A DNA stretch of 64,000 bases from Bradyrhizobium mercantei (GCF_001982635.1 NZ_MKFI01000001.1:1072891-1136890); one strand, 5' to 3'. Shown: positions 54,569-62,652, numbered from the stretch's first letter. A program made the numbers and translations. The notes: generated by a model not told the origin, from the sequence alone.

Positions 54569-55543
54569 CTACGTGCCGTGACCGGTCAGCGCCGGATTCC
54601 AGCGCCAGAGGTTGTCGTTGGTGAGGTGCGTGCCGCCCCACCAGCGATTGATCGGATTGTGATGGGTAAAGTCCTCCTTGTGGGCGAGCACCGCCTTGCC
54701 GAACTCCGTCACCGACAACCGGCTTCGCTGAAAGGCCTCCAGACGATCTCGCGCATTCTCCGGGTCGATGGAGTGCAAGCTATCGTCGAGCCCGGCGATC
54801 ACCGGCTGCGGTCCGTGCGCTAGCCCTTCGAGCAGCCGGCCGATTTCCATCTCGTTGAAGACGCCGCACTGGCGAAAGCCGCGAAGGTAGAACAGCGCGT
54901 TCGTCCCCATGAATCCCGCAGCGACCAGCTCAAGCAGCCGCATCTCGGTCGCGCCAAGGCCCGATCCGCTCCATGGCAGCTCCCGCAGCAGGTCAAGCAG
55001 CGCCGGCCTCAGCAAGGGAAACGCACTCAGGTCGCGTTGCACCACATCGAAACACGCCTCCGGAGTTGTTGCCCGGTACGCTTGCCAGCACATGCTTGCC
55101 GTCTCGAGGTCCGCAGGTCGGACGTTGGCCAGCGGGACCTCGTTCCATCCGCGCCATTCCGGGGGCATGGCCCGCATGTTGAAGCCGACGAGGCGTAATT
55201 TCAGCTTTGCCGCCGTCTCGGGCTGAGCCTGCAATTGGCCGAGCACCCAGATCAGTTGCAGCTGATCGTTTGGATCGGGATCGAACCATAGCTCGATGAC
55301 GTCGAATGACCCGCAATAGTCGCTGAACGCAAGGTCCTCCCAGGCCGTCCCCTTCGGGGAAATCCAATCTGACCAATGATTCCCCGGCTTCTGGCCGGCT
55401 CGCACGCCGAAATAGACGGCCAGTTCCGGTGGTGAAGGCAACACTCCCCAGGCGAAGCGAAACGAGAGCGGGAGCACCGCGTCGGCCAAGCCTGCACGCG
55501 TCAGATCGAGGCCAGATGGGTTGCTCAAGATCAGACGCTTCAT
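54569..55543 (-). CDS. DUF1835-type protein of unknown function
   Basis: The 324-residue protein has DUF1835 features: the N-terminal nucleotide-like strand MKRLILSNPSG, the ELWFDPDPNDQLQLIWVLGQL core, a GSGLGATEMRLLELVAAG mid-section and a C-terminal NPINRWWGGTHLTNDNLWRW. DUF1835 proteins are cytosolic and uncharacterised. Its broken duplicate lies 20 bases downstream. Promoter elements were not recognised in the 158 bases toward recA. Confidence 0.75.
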   Translation of the reverse strand: MKRLILSNPSGLDLTRAGLADAVLPLSFRFAWGVLPSPPELAVYFGVRAGQKPGNHWSDWISPKGTAWEDLAFSDYCGSFDVIELWFDPDPNDQLQLIWVLGQLQAQPETAAKLKLRLVGFNMRAMPPEWRGWNEVPLANVRPADLETASMCWQAYRATTPEACFDVVQRDLSAFPLLRPALLDLLRELPWSGSGLGATEMRLLELVAAGFMGTNALFYLRGFRQCGVFNEMEIGRLLEGLAHGPQPVIAGLDDSLHSIDPENARDRLEAFQRSRLSVTEFGKAVLAHKEDFTHHNPINRWWGGTHLTNDNLWRWNPALTGHGT

Positions 55544-55648
55544 TGATCCAACTCACTGAACACCGGCATCAAAACAAAACGGGCGCCGAAGACGTCGGCA
55601 ACTCAACGTCCTCAGCGCCCGCTTGCAGCGAAATCATGTGATCGTTTG

Positions 55649-55695
55649 AGCATGATCTTTTCGGAAAACCGCTTCGCACTTTTCCGGATCATGCT
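55649..55695. repeat. Palindromic intergenic repeat after recA
   Basis: AGCATGATC and GATCATGCT flank an inner CTTTTCGGAAAA...TTTTCCG stretch, forming a long imperfect hairpin. This 47-bp element is a common dispersed repeat in Bradyrhizobium-like genomes and sits 7 bases beyond the recA stop codon, where it can act as a terminator on both strands. Confidence 0.75.
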
Positions 55696-55701
55696 TGTGG
55701 C

Positions 55702-56790
<1,089 letters not shown>

Positions 56791-56896
56791 TTGGGATGTG
56801 CTCCTTATGGCGAGGATTCGCTAGCGGGACAAAGGGCGGGTGAGGTCAAAGATGGAATGCGTTGTTGATAGGAACCTCGTACCACGTTTGTTCTAC

Positions 56897-56911
56897 GTTC
56901 GCAATATGTTC
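56897..56911 (-). promoter_or_regulatory. LexA (SOS) box of recA
   Basis: GTTCGCAATATGTTC is a perfect GTTC-N7-GTTC, the direct-repeat SOS box of Alphaproteobacteria (GAAC-N7-GAAC on the recA strand). A third GTTC at 56889 may extend it. Its distance from the recA start is right for a promoter operator. Confidence 0.9.
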
Positions 56912-56920
56912 TTTCGGGCG

Positions 56921-57095
56921 GGTAGGCGCTGGCCTGTTTTATCCCCTAGTGGCCTAAGTTGATTTTCAGAGTGGCCTGTTTTGGTTTTACCGAACGGAAA
57001 CCATGGCTTACCGGCTGTTCTCGGTAGGACTACCGAGGGGCGATCACCGAATGTTCTAGGGTATCACCGGCCCTTATCGCGCCATCAAAATGACT
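56921..57095 (+). repeat. Leader module, copy A1
   Basis: In order: GGCCT at 56931, 56951 and 56973 (20 and 22 bp apart); CGAACGGAAACCATGGCTTA at 56991-57010; the palindrome CTCGGTAG-GA-CTACCGAG at 57020-57037; GATCAC; ATGTTCT; and ACTATGCAGTTTGTGCCA, which begins a short frame. Copy A2 repeats this order and spacing. It begins right after the recA SOS region and reads away from recA. Confidence 0.75.
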
Positions 57096-57248
57096 ATGCA
57101 GTTTGTGCCAAGGGCTTTGACCCAGATCAAACCAACGGGCCGCCAAGAGTTCCAGCGTCCCCCTATGGCATGGGATCACGTCACCACAGCAGGGTGCATC
57201 ATCATCGCGCTTTCCGTGCTGATCCTGGTTGTCGCGCTGATCGCGTGA
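57096..57248 (+). CDS. Small single-helix membrane protein
   Basis: The 50-residue frame starts MQFVPRALTQIKPTGRQ and ends with a single hydrophobic segment (CIIIALSVLILVVALIA). An internal ATG would give a 27-residue form that is almost only the helix. The first five residues, MQFVP, come from the repeated leader module, so translation initiation is part of the module. The hairpin B1 starts at its stop codon. No family recognised; there is no strong ribosome site. Confidence 0.5.
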   Translation: MQFVPRALTQIKPTGRQEFQRPPMAWDHVTTAGCIIIALSVLILVVALIA

Positions 57249-57269
57249 GGCCGCCTCAGTTGGCGGCCT
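57248..57269. terminator. Shared 22-bp hairpin, copy B1
   Basis: AGGCCGCC-TCAGTT-GGCGGCCT is identical to copy B2 at 61077-61098. It lies at the convergent ends of the small membrane protein and the winged-helix-like gene, and spans part of the latter's stop codon. Following bases TTGTCC are only weakly U-rich. Confidence 0.6.
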
Positions 57270-58077
57270 TGTCCTGTTCAATCTTCATTTCGACGGGCTC
57301 GTCGTCTCCATCATAGATTTGGGAGACATTCATTGCGAACGTCTTGAACCACCGCACCCGCTGCGCAGCGGGCCAACCCTTTTCAGGGTCCGGAATCTTT
57401 TTCAAAAGCGCAAGCAACAGGGGATCAAGTTGCAAGTCATCCTCTCCGCCGCCACCTCCACCACCGCCGCTACCGCCGACCCCGCCACCATTGGAATCAT
57501 TGCTTCCGTCGGCGGCCGGGGCTTCCGTTGGGACGAAGCCGGGAAGAACGAGTCGATCTCGTCCAGCCTCATAAAATCCAGCCTGCTCAGCCGAGCGCTC
57601 CATCACTCGGCGCGCCGTATCGGTCAACGTGCTGGCAACGCCGAGGGCGGCAAGCTCCTTTTCGAGAGCGGCCGTAGGCGGCACAACACTTCCCTTAAAT
57701 TTGTCATGCAGGGCGGCATAGAGCGGAACGCTCAAAAAGGCTTTCGCGCGGCCTTCGCGTTCTCGCTTAGCATCTACAACCAACCGGCCTAACTCGGCCA
57801 ATTGCAGAGCATCTGATCGGTCGGCATTGATCAACCCAAAAAGCCGCGCCGCCGCCAGCCGCGAGCGAAAACCGCTGCTTGTTGGACTTTGTTTGACCCA
57901 AGGTGCGAGTTGCTCGATTGAGCAAGTATGCGTGCCGACATTGTTGTGAATCGCCTTAGCTAGGGCGACCGCCTCGTTTAGGTCCATGTATGGAAAGGCG
58001 ATTGAGGAACGCTGCCGCTTTCCGCCCTCCTCGGCTTTTAGCTTGATCGCCGTTCCCTCTTCGTTCTCGTCTGACAT
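57256..58077 (-). CDS. Putative DNA-binding protein with a Gly-rich linker
   Basis: The 273-residue protein starts at an ATG preceded by AAGGAG 6 bases upstream. Residues about 28-150 look like winged-helix repeats (YMDLNEAVALAKAIHNNVG, SIEQLAPWVKQSP, RLAAARLFGLINAD, LQLAELGRLVVDAK), similar to DUF5343-type proteins but not securely so. A run of glycines and a few acidic residues (VGGSGGGGGGGGEDD) links to a C-terminal segment KTFAMNVSQIYDGD. Its promoter carries two perfect TGGATAATATCCA palindromes, so autoregulation is likely. The C-terminus overlaps hairpin B1. Confidence 0.65.
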   Translation of the reverse strand: MSDENEEGTAIKLKAEEGGKRQRSSIAFPYMDLNEAVALAKAIHNNVGTHTCSIEQLAPWVKQSPTSSGFRSRLAAARLFGLINADRSDALQLAELGRLVVDAKREREGRAKAFLSVPLYAALHDKFKGSVVPPTAALEKELAALGVASTLTDTARRVMERSAEQAGFYEAGRDRLVLPGFVPTEAPAADGSNDSNGGGVGGSGGGGGGGGEDDLQLDPLLLALLKKIPDPEKGWPAAQRVRWFKTFAMNVSQIYDGDDEPVEMKIEQDKAAN

Positions 58078-58111
58078 AACCATCTCCTTCCGTCCATGTG
58101 GATAGGAACCA

Positions 58112-58205
58112 TGGTGGTATATCCTCCAAATCCACAGACTGCAAGCGCCGGATGGATAATATCCAAAATAGTTCTTGCGAAGGATAGCGACTTGGATAAT
58201 ATCCA
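58112..58205 (-). promoter_or_regulatory. Palindromic operators (TGGATAATATCCA)
   Basis: Perfect 13-bp palindromes TGGATAATATCCA lie at 58153-58165 and 58193-58205, 40 bp apart (about four helical turns). A looser GGTGGTATATCCTCC is at about 58114-58128. All lie upstream of the minus-strand winged-helix-like gene. They look like binding sites for a dimeric repressor. Confidence 0.7.
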
Positions 58206-58285
58206 TATTCAGAGACACGGAGCGACGAATGACTAGGAGGGTCTAAGCCCCCGACGCGCTAGCCGAGCTAGGGGGCGCAAAAGGA

Positions 58286-58328
58286 AGGGCCGCAGCGTCA
58301 AACCTCGGGGGAGGAACGCGGCGGCCCT
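58286..58328 (-). terminator. Hairpin C0, minus-strand terminator candidate
   Basis: AGGGCCGC (58286-58293) pairs with GCGGCCCT (58321-58328) over a 27-base loop. On the minus strand it is followed by TCCTTTTGCG. The same A-rich/hairpin layout recurs as C1 and C2. Confidence 0.4.
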
Positions 58329-58347
58329 GCAATCGGCTCTAGGACTT

Positions 58348-58423
58348 TCAGGGATCGTCTAATGGTAGGACACCCGCCCCTACAAGTGTGGAGATGTCGG
58401 TCCGAATCCGGCTCCCTGAACCA
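58348..58423 (+). tRNA. tRNA-like gene with defective anticodon arm
   Basis: 76 bases including CCA. TCAGGGA pairs fully with TCCCTGA for a 7-bp acceptor stem, followed by A and encoded CCA. The D arm is GTCT-AATGGTA-GGAC, and the T arm GTCGG-TCCGAAT-CCGGC (one G-U). The anticodon arm is abnormal: CCGCC faces TGTGG with one G-U and one mismatch, and the loop CCTACAAG is 8 bases, with position 33 not clearly U. Depending on the register the anticodon is TAC (Val) or ACA. It lies in accessory DNA 161 bases before a transposase gene. Confidence 0.6.
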
Positions 58424-58584
58424 TCATCGAATAAGTGGGACCGACCGCGTTGGCGCGCTGCCGATCCCTAGTTACCACCCCGGGATTCGGCCCCGAAGCG
58501 ACAACCGCTGCAAATATACGCCTTGGCGGGCGTGATTTCCAGAGTCGCGGACGGGCCATCCCTCACCCAGAGGATTCGGCCCTC

Positions 58585-59487
58585 ATGAACATACTTTCCC
58601 GCGATAAGCAGATTGAAGTCATTGCCGCGCTTTGCGAAGGCGTCGGCATCCGCACCGCGTCGCGCCTAACCGGCGTCAACCGTGGCACCGTGGCGAACCT
58701 GGCCCTGCGTGTCGGCTTCGGCTGCATGGAATTGCACGACCGGATCATGGTCGGCGTCCGCACCGAACGCTTAGAGCTGGACGAACTCTGGAGCTTCGTC
58801 GGCAAGAAGCAAAAGAACGTCAAGCGCCACGAGATCAACGCCAAGGGCGATCAGTACGTGTTCATCGGCATGGCCGGAACGCAGAAGGCAATCATTAGCT
58901 GGGGCGTCGGCAAGCGTAACACCGAAAGCACGATGGACTTCCTGCACGATCTGCGCGCCCGTGTGATCGGCCAGCCCGAGATCAGCACCGATGGCTTCCA
59001 TCCCTACCGTATGGCGATCCGCGATGCTTTCGGCGATACCGCTTCGCATGGCGTGATCGTAAAGACCTACTCGGTCACGCACCTCGTAAAGGAAGCGCAG
59101 GGCCGCTACTCGCCTGCCGCTGTAGTAGCTGTAGACCGTGAAGTAGTATCCGGCGATCCGGATCAGTATGTCTCAACCAGCTATGTTGAGCGACAGAACT
59201 TGACGCTGCGCATGGCGTCGCGTCGGTTCACCCGGTTGACGAACGGCTTTAGCAAAAAGCTGGACAACCACGTTGCAGCCGTCGCGCTATATGTCTGCCA
59301 CTACAATCTCTGCCGTAGTCATGAAGCACTGCGGACGACGCCAGCGAAGGCGCTGGGCGTGGCGGACAAGGCTTGGTCAATCGCTCAGCTAGTTGACGCT
59401 GCGCTCTCTGTGGCCCCCGCGCTGCCCACTGAGACGCCTCCGGATCGGCGCCGGAAGTTCACGGTAATTGAGGGCGGGAAATCTTAA
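58585..59487 (+). mobile_element. IS1-type transposase/integrase gene
   Basis: The 300-residue protein has an N-terminal HTH (IEVIAALCEGVGIRTASRLTGVNRGTVANLALR) and a DDE-type core (ELDELWSFVGKK, STDGFHPYR, then SYVERQNLTLRMASRRFTRL with a glutamate). The C-terminal segment HVAAVALYVCHYNLCRSHEAL is typical of IS1-family transposases. The frame is open to 58435; the ATG at 58585 gives the natural N-terminus. I could not find terminal inverted repeats. GGATTCGGCCC is directly repeated upstream at 58483 and 58572. It may be a domesticated or solitary copy. Confidence 0.8.
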
Positions 59488-59521
59488 CCGCACGCGGGAA
59501 AAATACCCACAAAACAGCCTT

Positions 59522-59543
59522 GGGGATTCCATTGGGAATCCCC
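59522..59543 (+). terminator. Hairpin downstream of the transposase
   Basis: GGGGATTC pairs with GAATCCCC over the loop CATTGG, 35 bases after the transposase stop. No U-run follows. The rest of the gap to 59646 shows no convincing gene. Confidence 0.45.
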
Positions 59544-59646
59544 ATGTGCTAGGAAGGACGGCAGGTCTTGCACCTGCACCGTCGTCGGCGACCCGGCTGG
59601 CACCGTTTCTAAGAAACCGACGACATGCTTCTTACACCACGTCCTA

Positions 59647-60126
59647 TCAGGTCTCCCGCCAGAGCGAACCAACGGGAAATTCGGGAACTGGCTCATCTTT
59701 GAGCCAGTACCATCCCTTGCGGATGGATTGTAATGTCGATTTCTCGTGGGAAAGGTAAGCACTCAAAGTGGAGCGCGGCCTTTCGCCTGCCAGAGGGACG
59801 CCTCGCTTAACCAGCCCATCATAGATATCGCTCAGTTCAAGCGGATGGCTAGCTGCGCGGACCAATTCCTCAGCAGCCTTGATAGCTCTGGCGTAAGCTG
59901 GCTCTTCGCGCTCTTCGTTTCCTGGCTTTGGTAGAATGCGAAGAGGAGCCTGCATTCGAACCGCTTGCTCGATAGTCGCTGGCGCAAGCGTGAACCCATA
60001 TTTTTCAGCCAGCACCTTTAGCCGTTCGAGATCGCGCAAGTCTGCGTCCACCGCAGCAGCTTCGCGCTCGGCGTCCGCAAGAATCTTCGCCTTTTTAGCT
60101 CTCAGCGCTTCGAACGGGTCTGACAT
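59647..60126 (-). CDS. Small protein with HARE-HTH-like domain
   Basis: The 159-residue protein has an N-terminal coiled segment (FEALRAKKAKILADAEREAAAVDADLRDLERL) and a C-terminal winged helix (ASHPLELSDIYDGLVKRGVPLAGERPRSTLSAYLSHEKSTLQSIRKGWYWL). The latter is like the HARE-HTH module found in chromatin and restriction-associated proteins. It probably binds DNA. Neighbours are a transposase on one side and leader module A2 on the other. Confidence 0.65.
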   Translation of the reverse strand: MSDPFEALRAKKAKILADAEREAAAVDADLRDLERLKVLAEKYGFTLAPATIEQAVRMQAPLRILPKPGNEEREEPAYARAIKAAEELVRAASHPLELSDIYDGLVKRGVPLAGERPRSTLSAYLSHEKSTLQSIRKGWYWLKDEPVPEFPVGSLWRET

Positions 60127-60264
60127 TCGGGTCTCTCCGATTCAGACAAATACGCCCGTTCCAGAAGAACCGCAAGATGGTGCCAGAATGATTTCTGTAA
60201 TACTGGGGAAAACAGCGAACAATGCCACAGTGGCTTACTTCGCATCTGCGAGTGGCCAAAAGGA

Positions 60265-60290
60265 CGGCCCCAGCGGGGATGCTGGGGCCG
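60265..60290 (-). terminator. Hairpin C1
   Basis: CGGCCCCAGC and GCTGGGGCCG pair over a 6-base loop. On the minus strand TCCTTTTGG follows, fitting a rho-independent terminator there. It shares its stem sequence with C2 at 61446. Confidence 0.5.
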
Positions 60291-60371
60291 CCGTACAGCC
60301 TCGCCGAGCGCAGGGGGGCAACCAACGCCCGACGTGAGGTGCAAACGTCCCCCGACACTGCCCGTTCCAGT

Positions 60372-60593
60372 GGCCTGTTTTGGTTTTGCGAGTGGCCTAT
60401 TTCGGCCAGTACCGGCGGGTAGGTGCTGTCCGTATTTAAGCCTCAGTATCCTAGATTGAATTTGAAAGTGTCCTAGTTCGGATTAAGCGAACGGAAACCA
60501 TGGCTTAGCCGATGTTCTCGGTAGGACTACCGAGCGACGATCACGAGATGTTCTGTCGTCCCCATCAGCTCTTATGCGGCTATAGGGTTCACT
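60372..60593 (+). repeat. Leader module, copy A2, with extra GGCCT repeats
   Basis: GGCCT at 60372 and 60394 (22 bp apart) precede a diverged triad at about 60428, 60448 and 60469 (GTCCG, ATCCT, GTCCT). Then come CGAACGGAAACCATGGCTTA (60488-60507, identical to A1), CTCGGTAGGACTACCGAG (60517-60534), GATCAC, ATGTTCT and ACTATGCAGTTTGTGCCA. Distance from palindrome to ATG is 59-60 bases in both copies. No gene is visible from 60127 to 60593 otherwise. Confidence 0.75.
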
Positions 60594-60644
60594 ATGCAGT
60601 TTGTGCCAGTTTCGTCCGGGGGTTTGCCTTATCTGGTAGCTTGA
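60594..60644 (+). CDS. Short leader ORF (MQFVP start)
   Basis: A 16-codon frame (MQFVPVSSGGLPYLVA) uses the same start context as the 57096 frame and then stops. It lies 74 bases before the secreted-protein gene. It may be a leader peptide, or a truncated relic of a longer small protein. Confidence 0.35.
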   Translation: MQFVPVSSGGLPYLVA

Positions 60645-60718
60645 GTCCGATACGGGTCGGAGTACAGTTCAACGGCACACGCTTTCCATTGCTCGCGTCA
60701 AGAAGTGGGGAGACGAAT

Positions 60719-60967
60719 ATGAAATTGCTTTCAATCCTGGGTCCGGCAATCTGCGTCGCGGCTTTCGCCGCGCAGGCACAGGCCGATTCGATCGAGTATC
60801 AGTGCCGCGCTGCTGTCCGCGCAGAAATGAAAGGGCCCGATTGCCGGGTGGTGGTGCCCACTACCGCGAACTGCTTAATACCCGCCCCCGGCAGTATCGA
60901 GAGGTTGGACAATGAGGTTATCAAATGCGTCAAGCAGGGTGGTCCGGGACGGGGACGGCAATCCTGA
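60719..60967 (+). CDS. Small secreted cysteine-containing protein
   Basis: The 82-residue product has a clean signal peptide (MKLLSILGPAICVAAFAAQAQA) and a mature part of about 60 residues with four cysteines (YQCRA, PDCRV, ANCLI, IKCVK), enough for two disulfides. GGGGAG lies 7 bases before the ATG. No family recognised. It follows leader module A2 and precedes hairpin B2, so it is the cargo of the second cassette. Confidence 0.7.
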   Translation: MKLLSILGPAICVAAFAAQAQADSIEYQCRAAVRAEMKGPDCRVVVPTTANCLIPAPGSIERLDNEVIKCVKQGGPGRGRQS

Positions 60968-61076
60968 AACTGATCACAATGGCAACCTGGCTCGCGCGCA
61001 TGCGGGCCGGTAGATGGCCCCAGCAACTAGCCTCCCTTCTCACAGGCCCCCTTGGTTGATGGGGTCGCTCATAGAA

Positions 61077-61098
61077 AGGCCGCCTCAGTTGGCGGCCT
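61077..61098 (+). terminator. Shared 22-bp hairpin, copy B2
   Basis: Identical 22 bases to B1, here followed by CTTTCATTT, a better U-run on the plus strand, so it can end the cassette transcript of the secreted-protein gene 110 bases upstream. Confidence 0.65.
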
Positions 61099-61206
61099 CT
61101 TTCATTTCAAAGTGCGGCCGAGAGATTTGCCATCTCGCGCCTGTAGAAACGCTCTCGACATCGCGGCAGTCGAGAAGCGGCGCTATCTCGCAAGTGAACT
61201 ACGGAG

Positions 61207-61230
61207 AGCCCGGCGCAAGCCGGGCTTTTT
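61207..61230 (+). terminator. Rho-independent terminator
   Basis: AGCCCGGC-GCAA-GCCGGGCT followed by TTTTC is a textbook terminator with a tetraloop. It faces the plus strand, 240 bases past the secreted-protein gene, and implies a transcript in 61099-61207 with no obvious frame, perhaps an sRNA. Confidence 0.8.
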
Positions 61231-61391
61231 CGTTGCGCCCAAGAAACGCCCCCAGCGCGGAGGGCACAGGCTATGCACGTCGGCGTGCATGAACGCGTAG
61301 TCGCCCGGTAATGCTGCTCCGTTTGCATCGTGGTACGACCGAATCCGGGTCGGCCATCTCACTCAGCACGGGACGCCCGGCCCAAGCTCGC

Positions 61392-61421
61392 CGCCGGTCG
61401 TCTCGAAAGAGACGACCGGCG
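61392..61421. other. Perfect 13-bp hairpin with GAAA loop
   Basis: CGCCGGTCGTCTC pairs with GAGACGACCGGCG over a GAAA tetraloop, a very stable RNA fold. No U-run follows. A second hairpin ATGCACG/CGTGCAT is at 61273-61290. The whole 60968-61531 stretch is dense in such structures and lacks a supportable gene. Confidence 0.55.
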
Positions 61422-61445
61422 CGGGTGGATGGATTTCAAAGAGAA

Positions 61446-61479
61446 CGGCCCCAGCACGTTGGAACGAATGCTGGGGCCG
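61446..61479 (-). terminator. Hairpin C2
   Basis: CGGCCCCAGCA pairs with TGCTGGGGCCG over a 12-base loop. On the minus strand TTCTCTTTG follows, so it can stop transcription from the small HTH gene at 61642. Same stem as C1. Confidence 0.5.
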
Positions 61480-61531
61480 CCTTACCGCGCCGCAACTTCT
61501 ACGATACCACTTCTGAGGTAATCGCCCCAGT

Positions 61532-61645
61532 ATGCATTTTGTGCCAAACTCTACCTATCAGGATTTTGCCGACCTTCCTGGGGCTAGAGCCGACGCCGCC
61601 CGCGAGCATTTTAAGCGAGGCGGCGTTGTGTTGTGGGGGATCTAG
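61532..61645 (+). CDS. Short ORF with MHFVP start
   Basis: A 37-residue frame (MHFVPNSTYQDFADLPGAR... ending GGVVLWGI) whose first codons match the MQFVP start of the leader modules (ATGCATTTTGTGCCA against ATGCAGTTTGTGCCA). The acidic, soluble composition looks protein-like, but no ribosome site is clear. Its stop overlaps the end of the convergent HTH gene by four bases. Confidence 0.4.
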   Translation: MHFVPNSTYQDFADLPGARADAAREHFKRGGVVLWGI

Positions 61646-61800
61646 TTCCCCTCCGCATCCCGCTTCCTGATGACTGTTAACCGGGAACTCACCGCAGCTT
61701 CTGTTCGTCCGAGCTTTTGAGCAATCTCGCGCTGCGTTAGTTCGGTCTCCCGGAGCAACTGTAATAACAGCTGCTCCTCCTCAGAGGACCAAGCTGGCAT
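61642..61800 (-). CDS. Tiny SANT/Myb- or GcrA-like HTH protein
   Basis: The 52-residue product reads MPAWSSEEEQLLLQLLRETE, then LTQREIAQKLGRTEAAVSSRLTVIRKR, a W-x(n)-E-E / EIA..LGRT..AV..R pattern typical of GcrA-like and SANT-type DNA-binding helices. GGAGAG lies 6 bases before the ATG. It fits a phage- or island-type regulator. It is convergent with the MHFVP frame. Confidence 0.7.
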   Translation of the reverse strand: MPAWSSEEEQLLLQLLRETELTQREIAQKLGRTEAAVSSRLTVIRKRDAEGN

Positions 61801-61868
61801 TGGAACTCTCCAAAATTGTTCCGTGCTGAAATGCTAGTAGCGATTGCAGAACATTAATCGCATCGTTG

Positions 61869-62059
61869 GTCCGAAGTTTCTACGGATGTCCTAACTCACC
61901 GCAGGGAGTGTCCTAACCAGGACAGCACCGGCAGGTATCAACTTGTTCATGAAAGATGCTGTGCAACCGGTGCCCTCGGAAGCCGAATTCCAACCCTCGC
62001 GGAGCCGAATTAAGCCAGCCGTAACCGTGCCTTAGTGCGTTCTCAGTAGGACTACCGAG
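61869..62059 (+). repeat. Diverged leader module, copy A3
   Basis: GTCC at 61869, GTCCTA at 61888 and GTCCTA at 61910 repeat the triad (19 and 22 bp). About 130 bases later, GCCTTAGTGCG and the palindrome CTCAGTAGGACTACCGAG (62042-62059, one base off) follow, then ATGTTCT. The MQFVP start is missing. Nothing else is seen between 61801 and 62122. Confidence 0.6.
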
Positions 62060-62122
62060 TTCGCTCCCGTGATGTTCTCTTCGAACGAATTGGCAATGGT
62101 GTCCTTGGGACTAGTTCGGCCG

Positions 62123-62305
62123 TTATGAGGTGATCAGAACCTGCGCGCGCGGCATGAGCGGTATCCCGATCATCTCAGCCATCGCCCGCAGATCGAACGA
62201 CTCAAGCCACACGCAGCTCCCTGGCTTCGGCTCCCGGCGCCCAGCCGGCATGATCCGTAGTTCTCCGGGCCAGAACAAAGTTCCAGCATAATGCGCCGCA
62301 ACCAT
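62123..62305 (-). CDS. Small hypothetical protein
   Basis: A 60-residue frame (MVAAHYAGTLFWPGELRIMP... LRAMAEMIGIPLMPRAQVLI). Composition is protein-like, but no family, signal or strong ribosome site is visible. It faces leader module A3. Confidence 0.3.
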   Translation of the reverse strand: MVAAHYAGTLFWPGELRIMPAGRREPKPGSCVWLESFDLRAMAEMIGIPLMPRAQVLITS

Positions 62306-62652
62306 CGTCCGAAACTTACTAATTCATCAACGGGTTAGTGACCGCGCACGGCGACGCCGGGATGCCGGCTGGCACAATCTGCGTACTACCTTGGTACCCC
62401 TCCTGACGCCGGAAAAAACTACGTAGCGTTCTTACGGAAGACTCGGGTTCCACCAGTGTTCGTAACATTGGCCAGCCACCCCACCGCGAATTTGCGTGGC
62501 GCGGTGCCGCTGGCGGACGGATCCCTTCCAGGATCCTTCAACGACGCCCGAACGGGCGCAATCTCCGACATATCATTTGACGGGTGTTAATTATTATTAC
62601 AACTTTTAGTTTAGATGTCGACGACCGCCAATCATTCGCGGAACCGTTCCAG
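62306..62652. other. Gene-poor right edge of the accessory region
   Basis: These 347 bases hold no gene I can support. GGATCC is repeated at 62518 and 62532 and CCGG at about 62353. No tRNA, integrase site or other attachment site was recognised. Confidence 0.35.

Noticed and set aside
61255..61370. Second tRNA around GACCGAATCCGG
   Set aside because: The T-loop-like string is not flanked by matching acceptor or D-arm sequences.
56843..62600. CRISPR array
   Set aside because: The repeats are 5-20 bp motifs in unlike contexts, not uniform repeats with equal spacers, and no cas gene is present.
56843..62600. Retron or toxin-antitoxin system
   Set aside because: No reverse transcriptase, toxin fold or matching antitoxin could be read in any frame of the accessory region.
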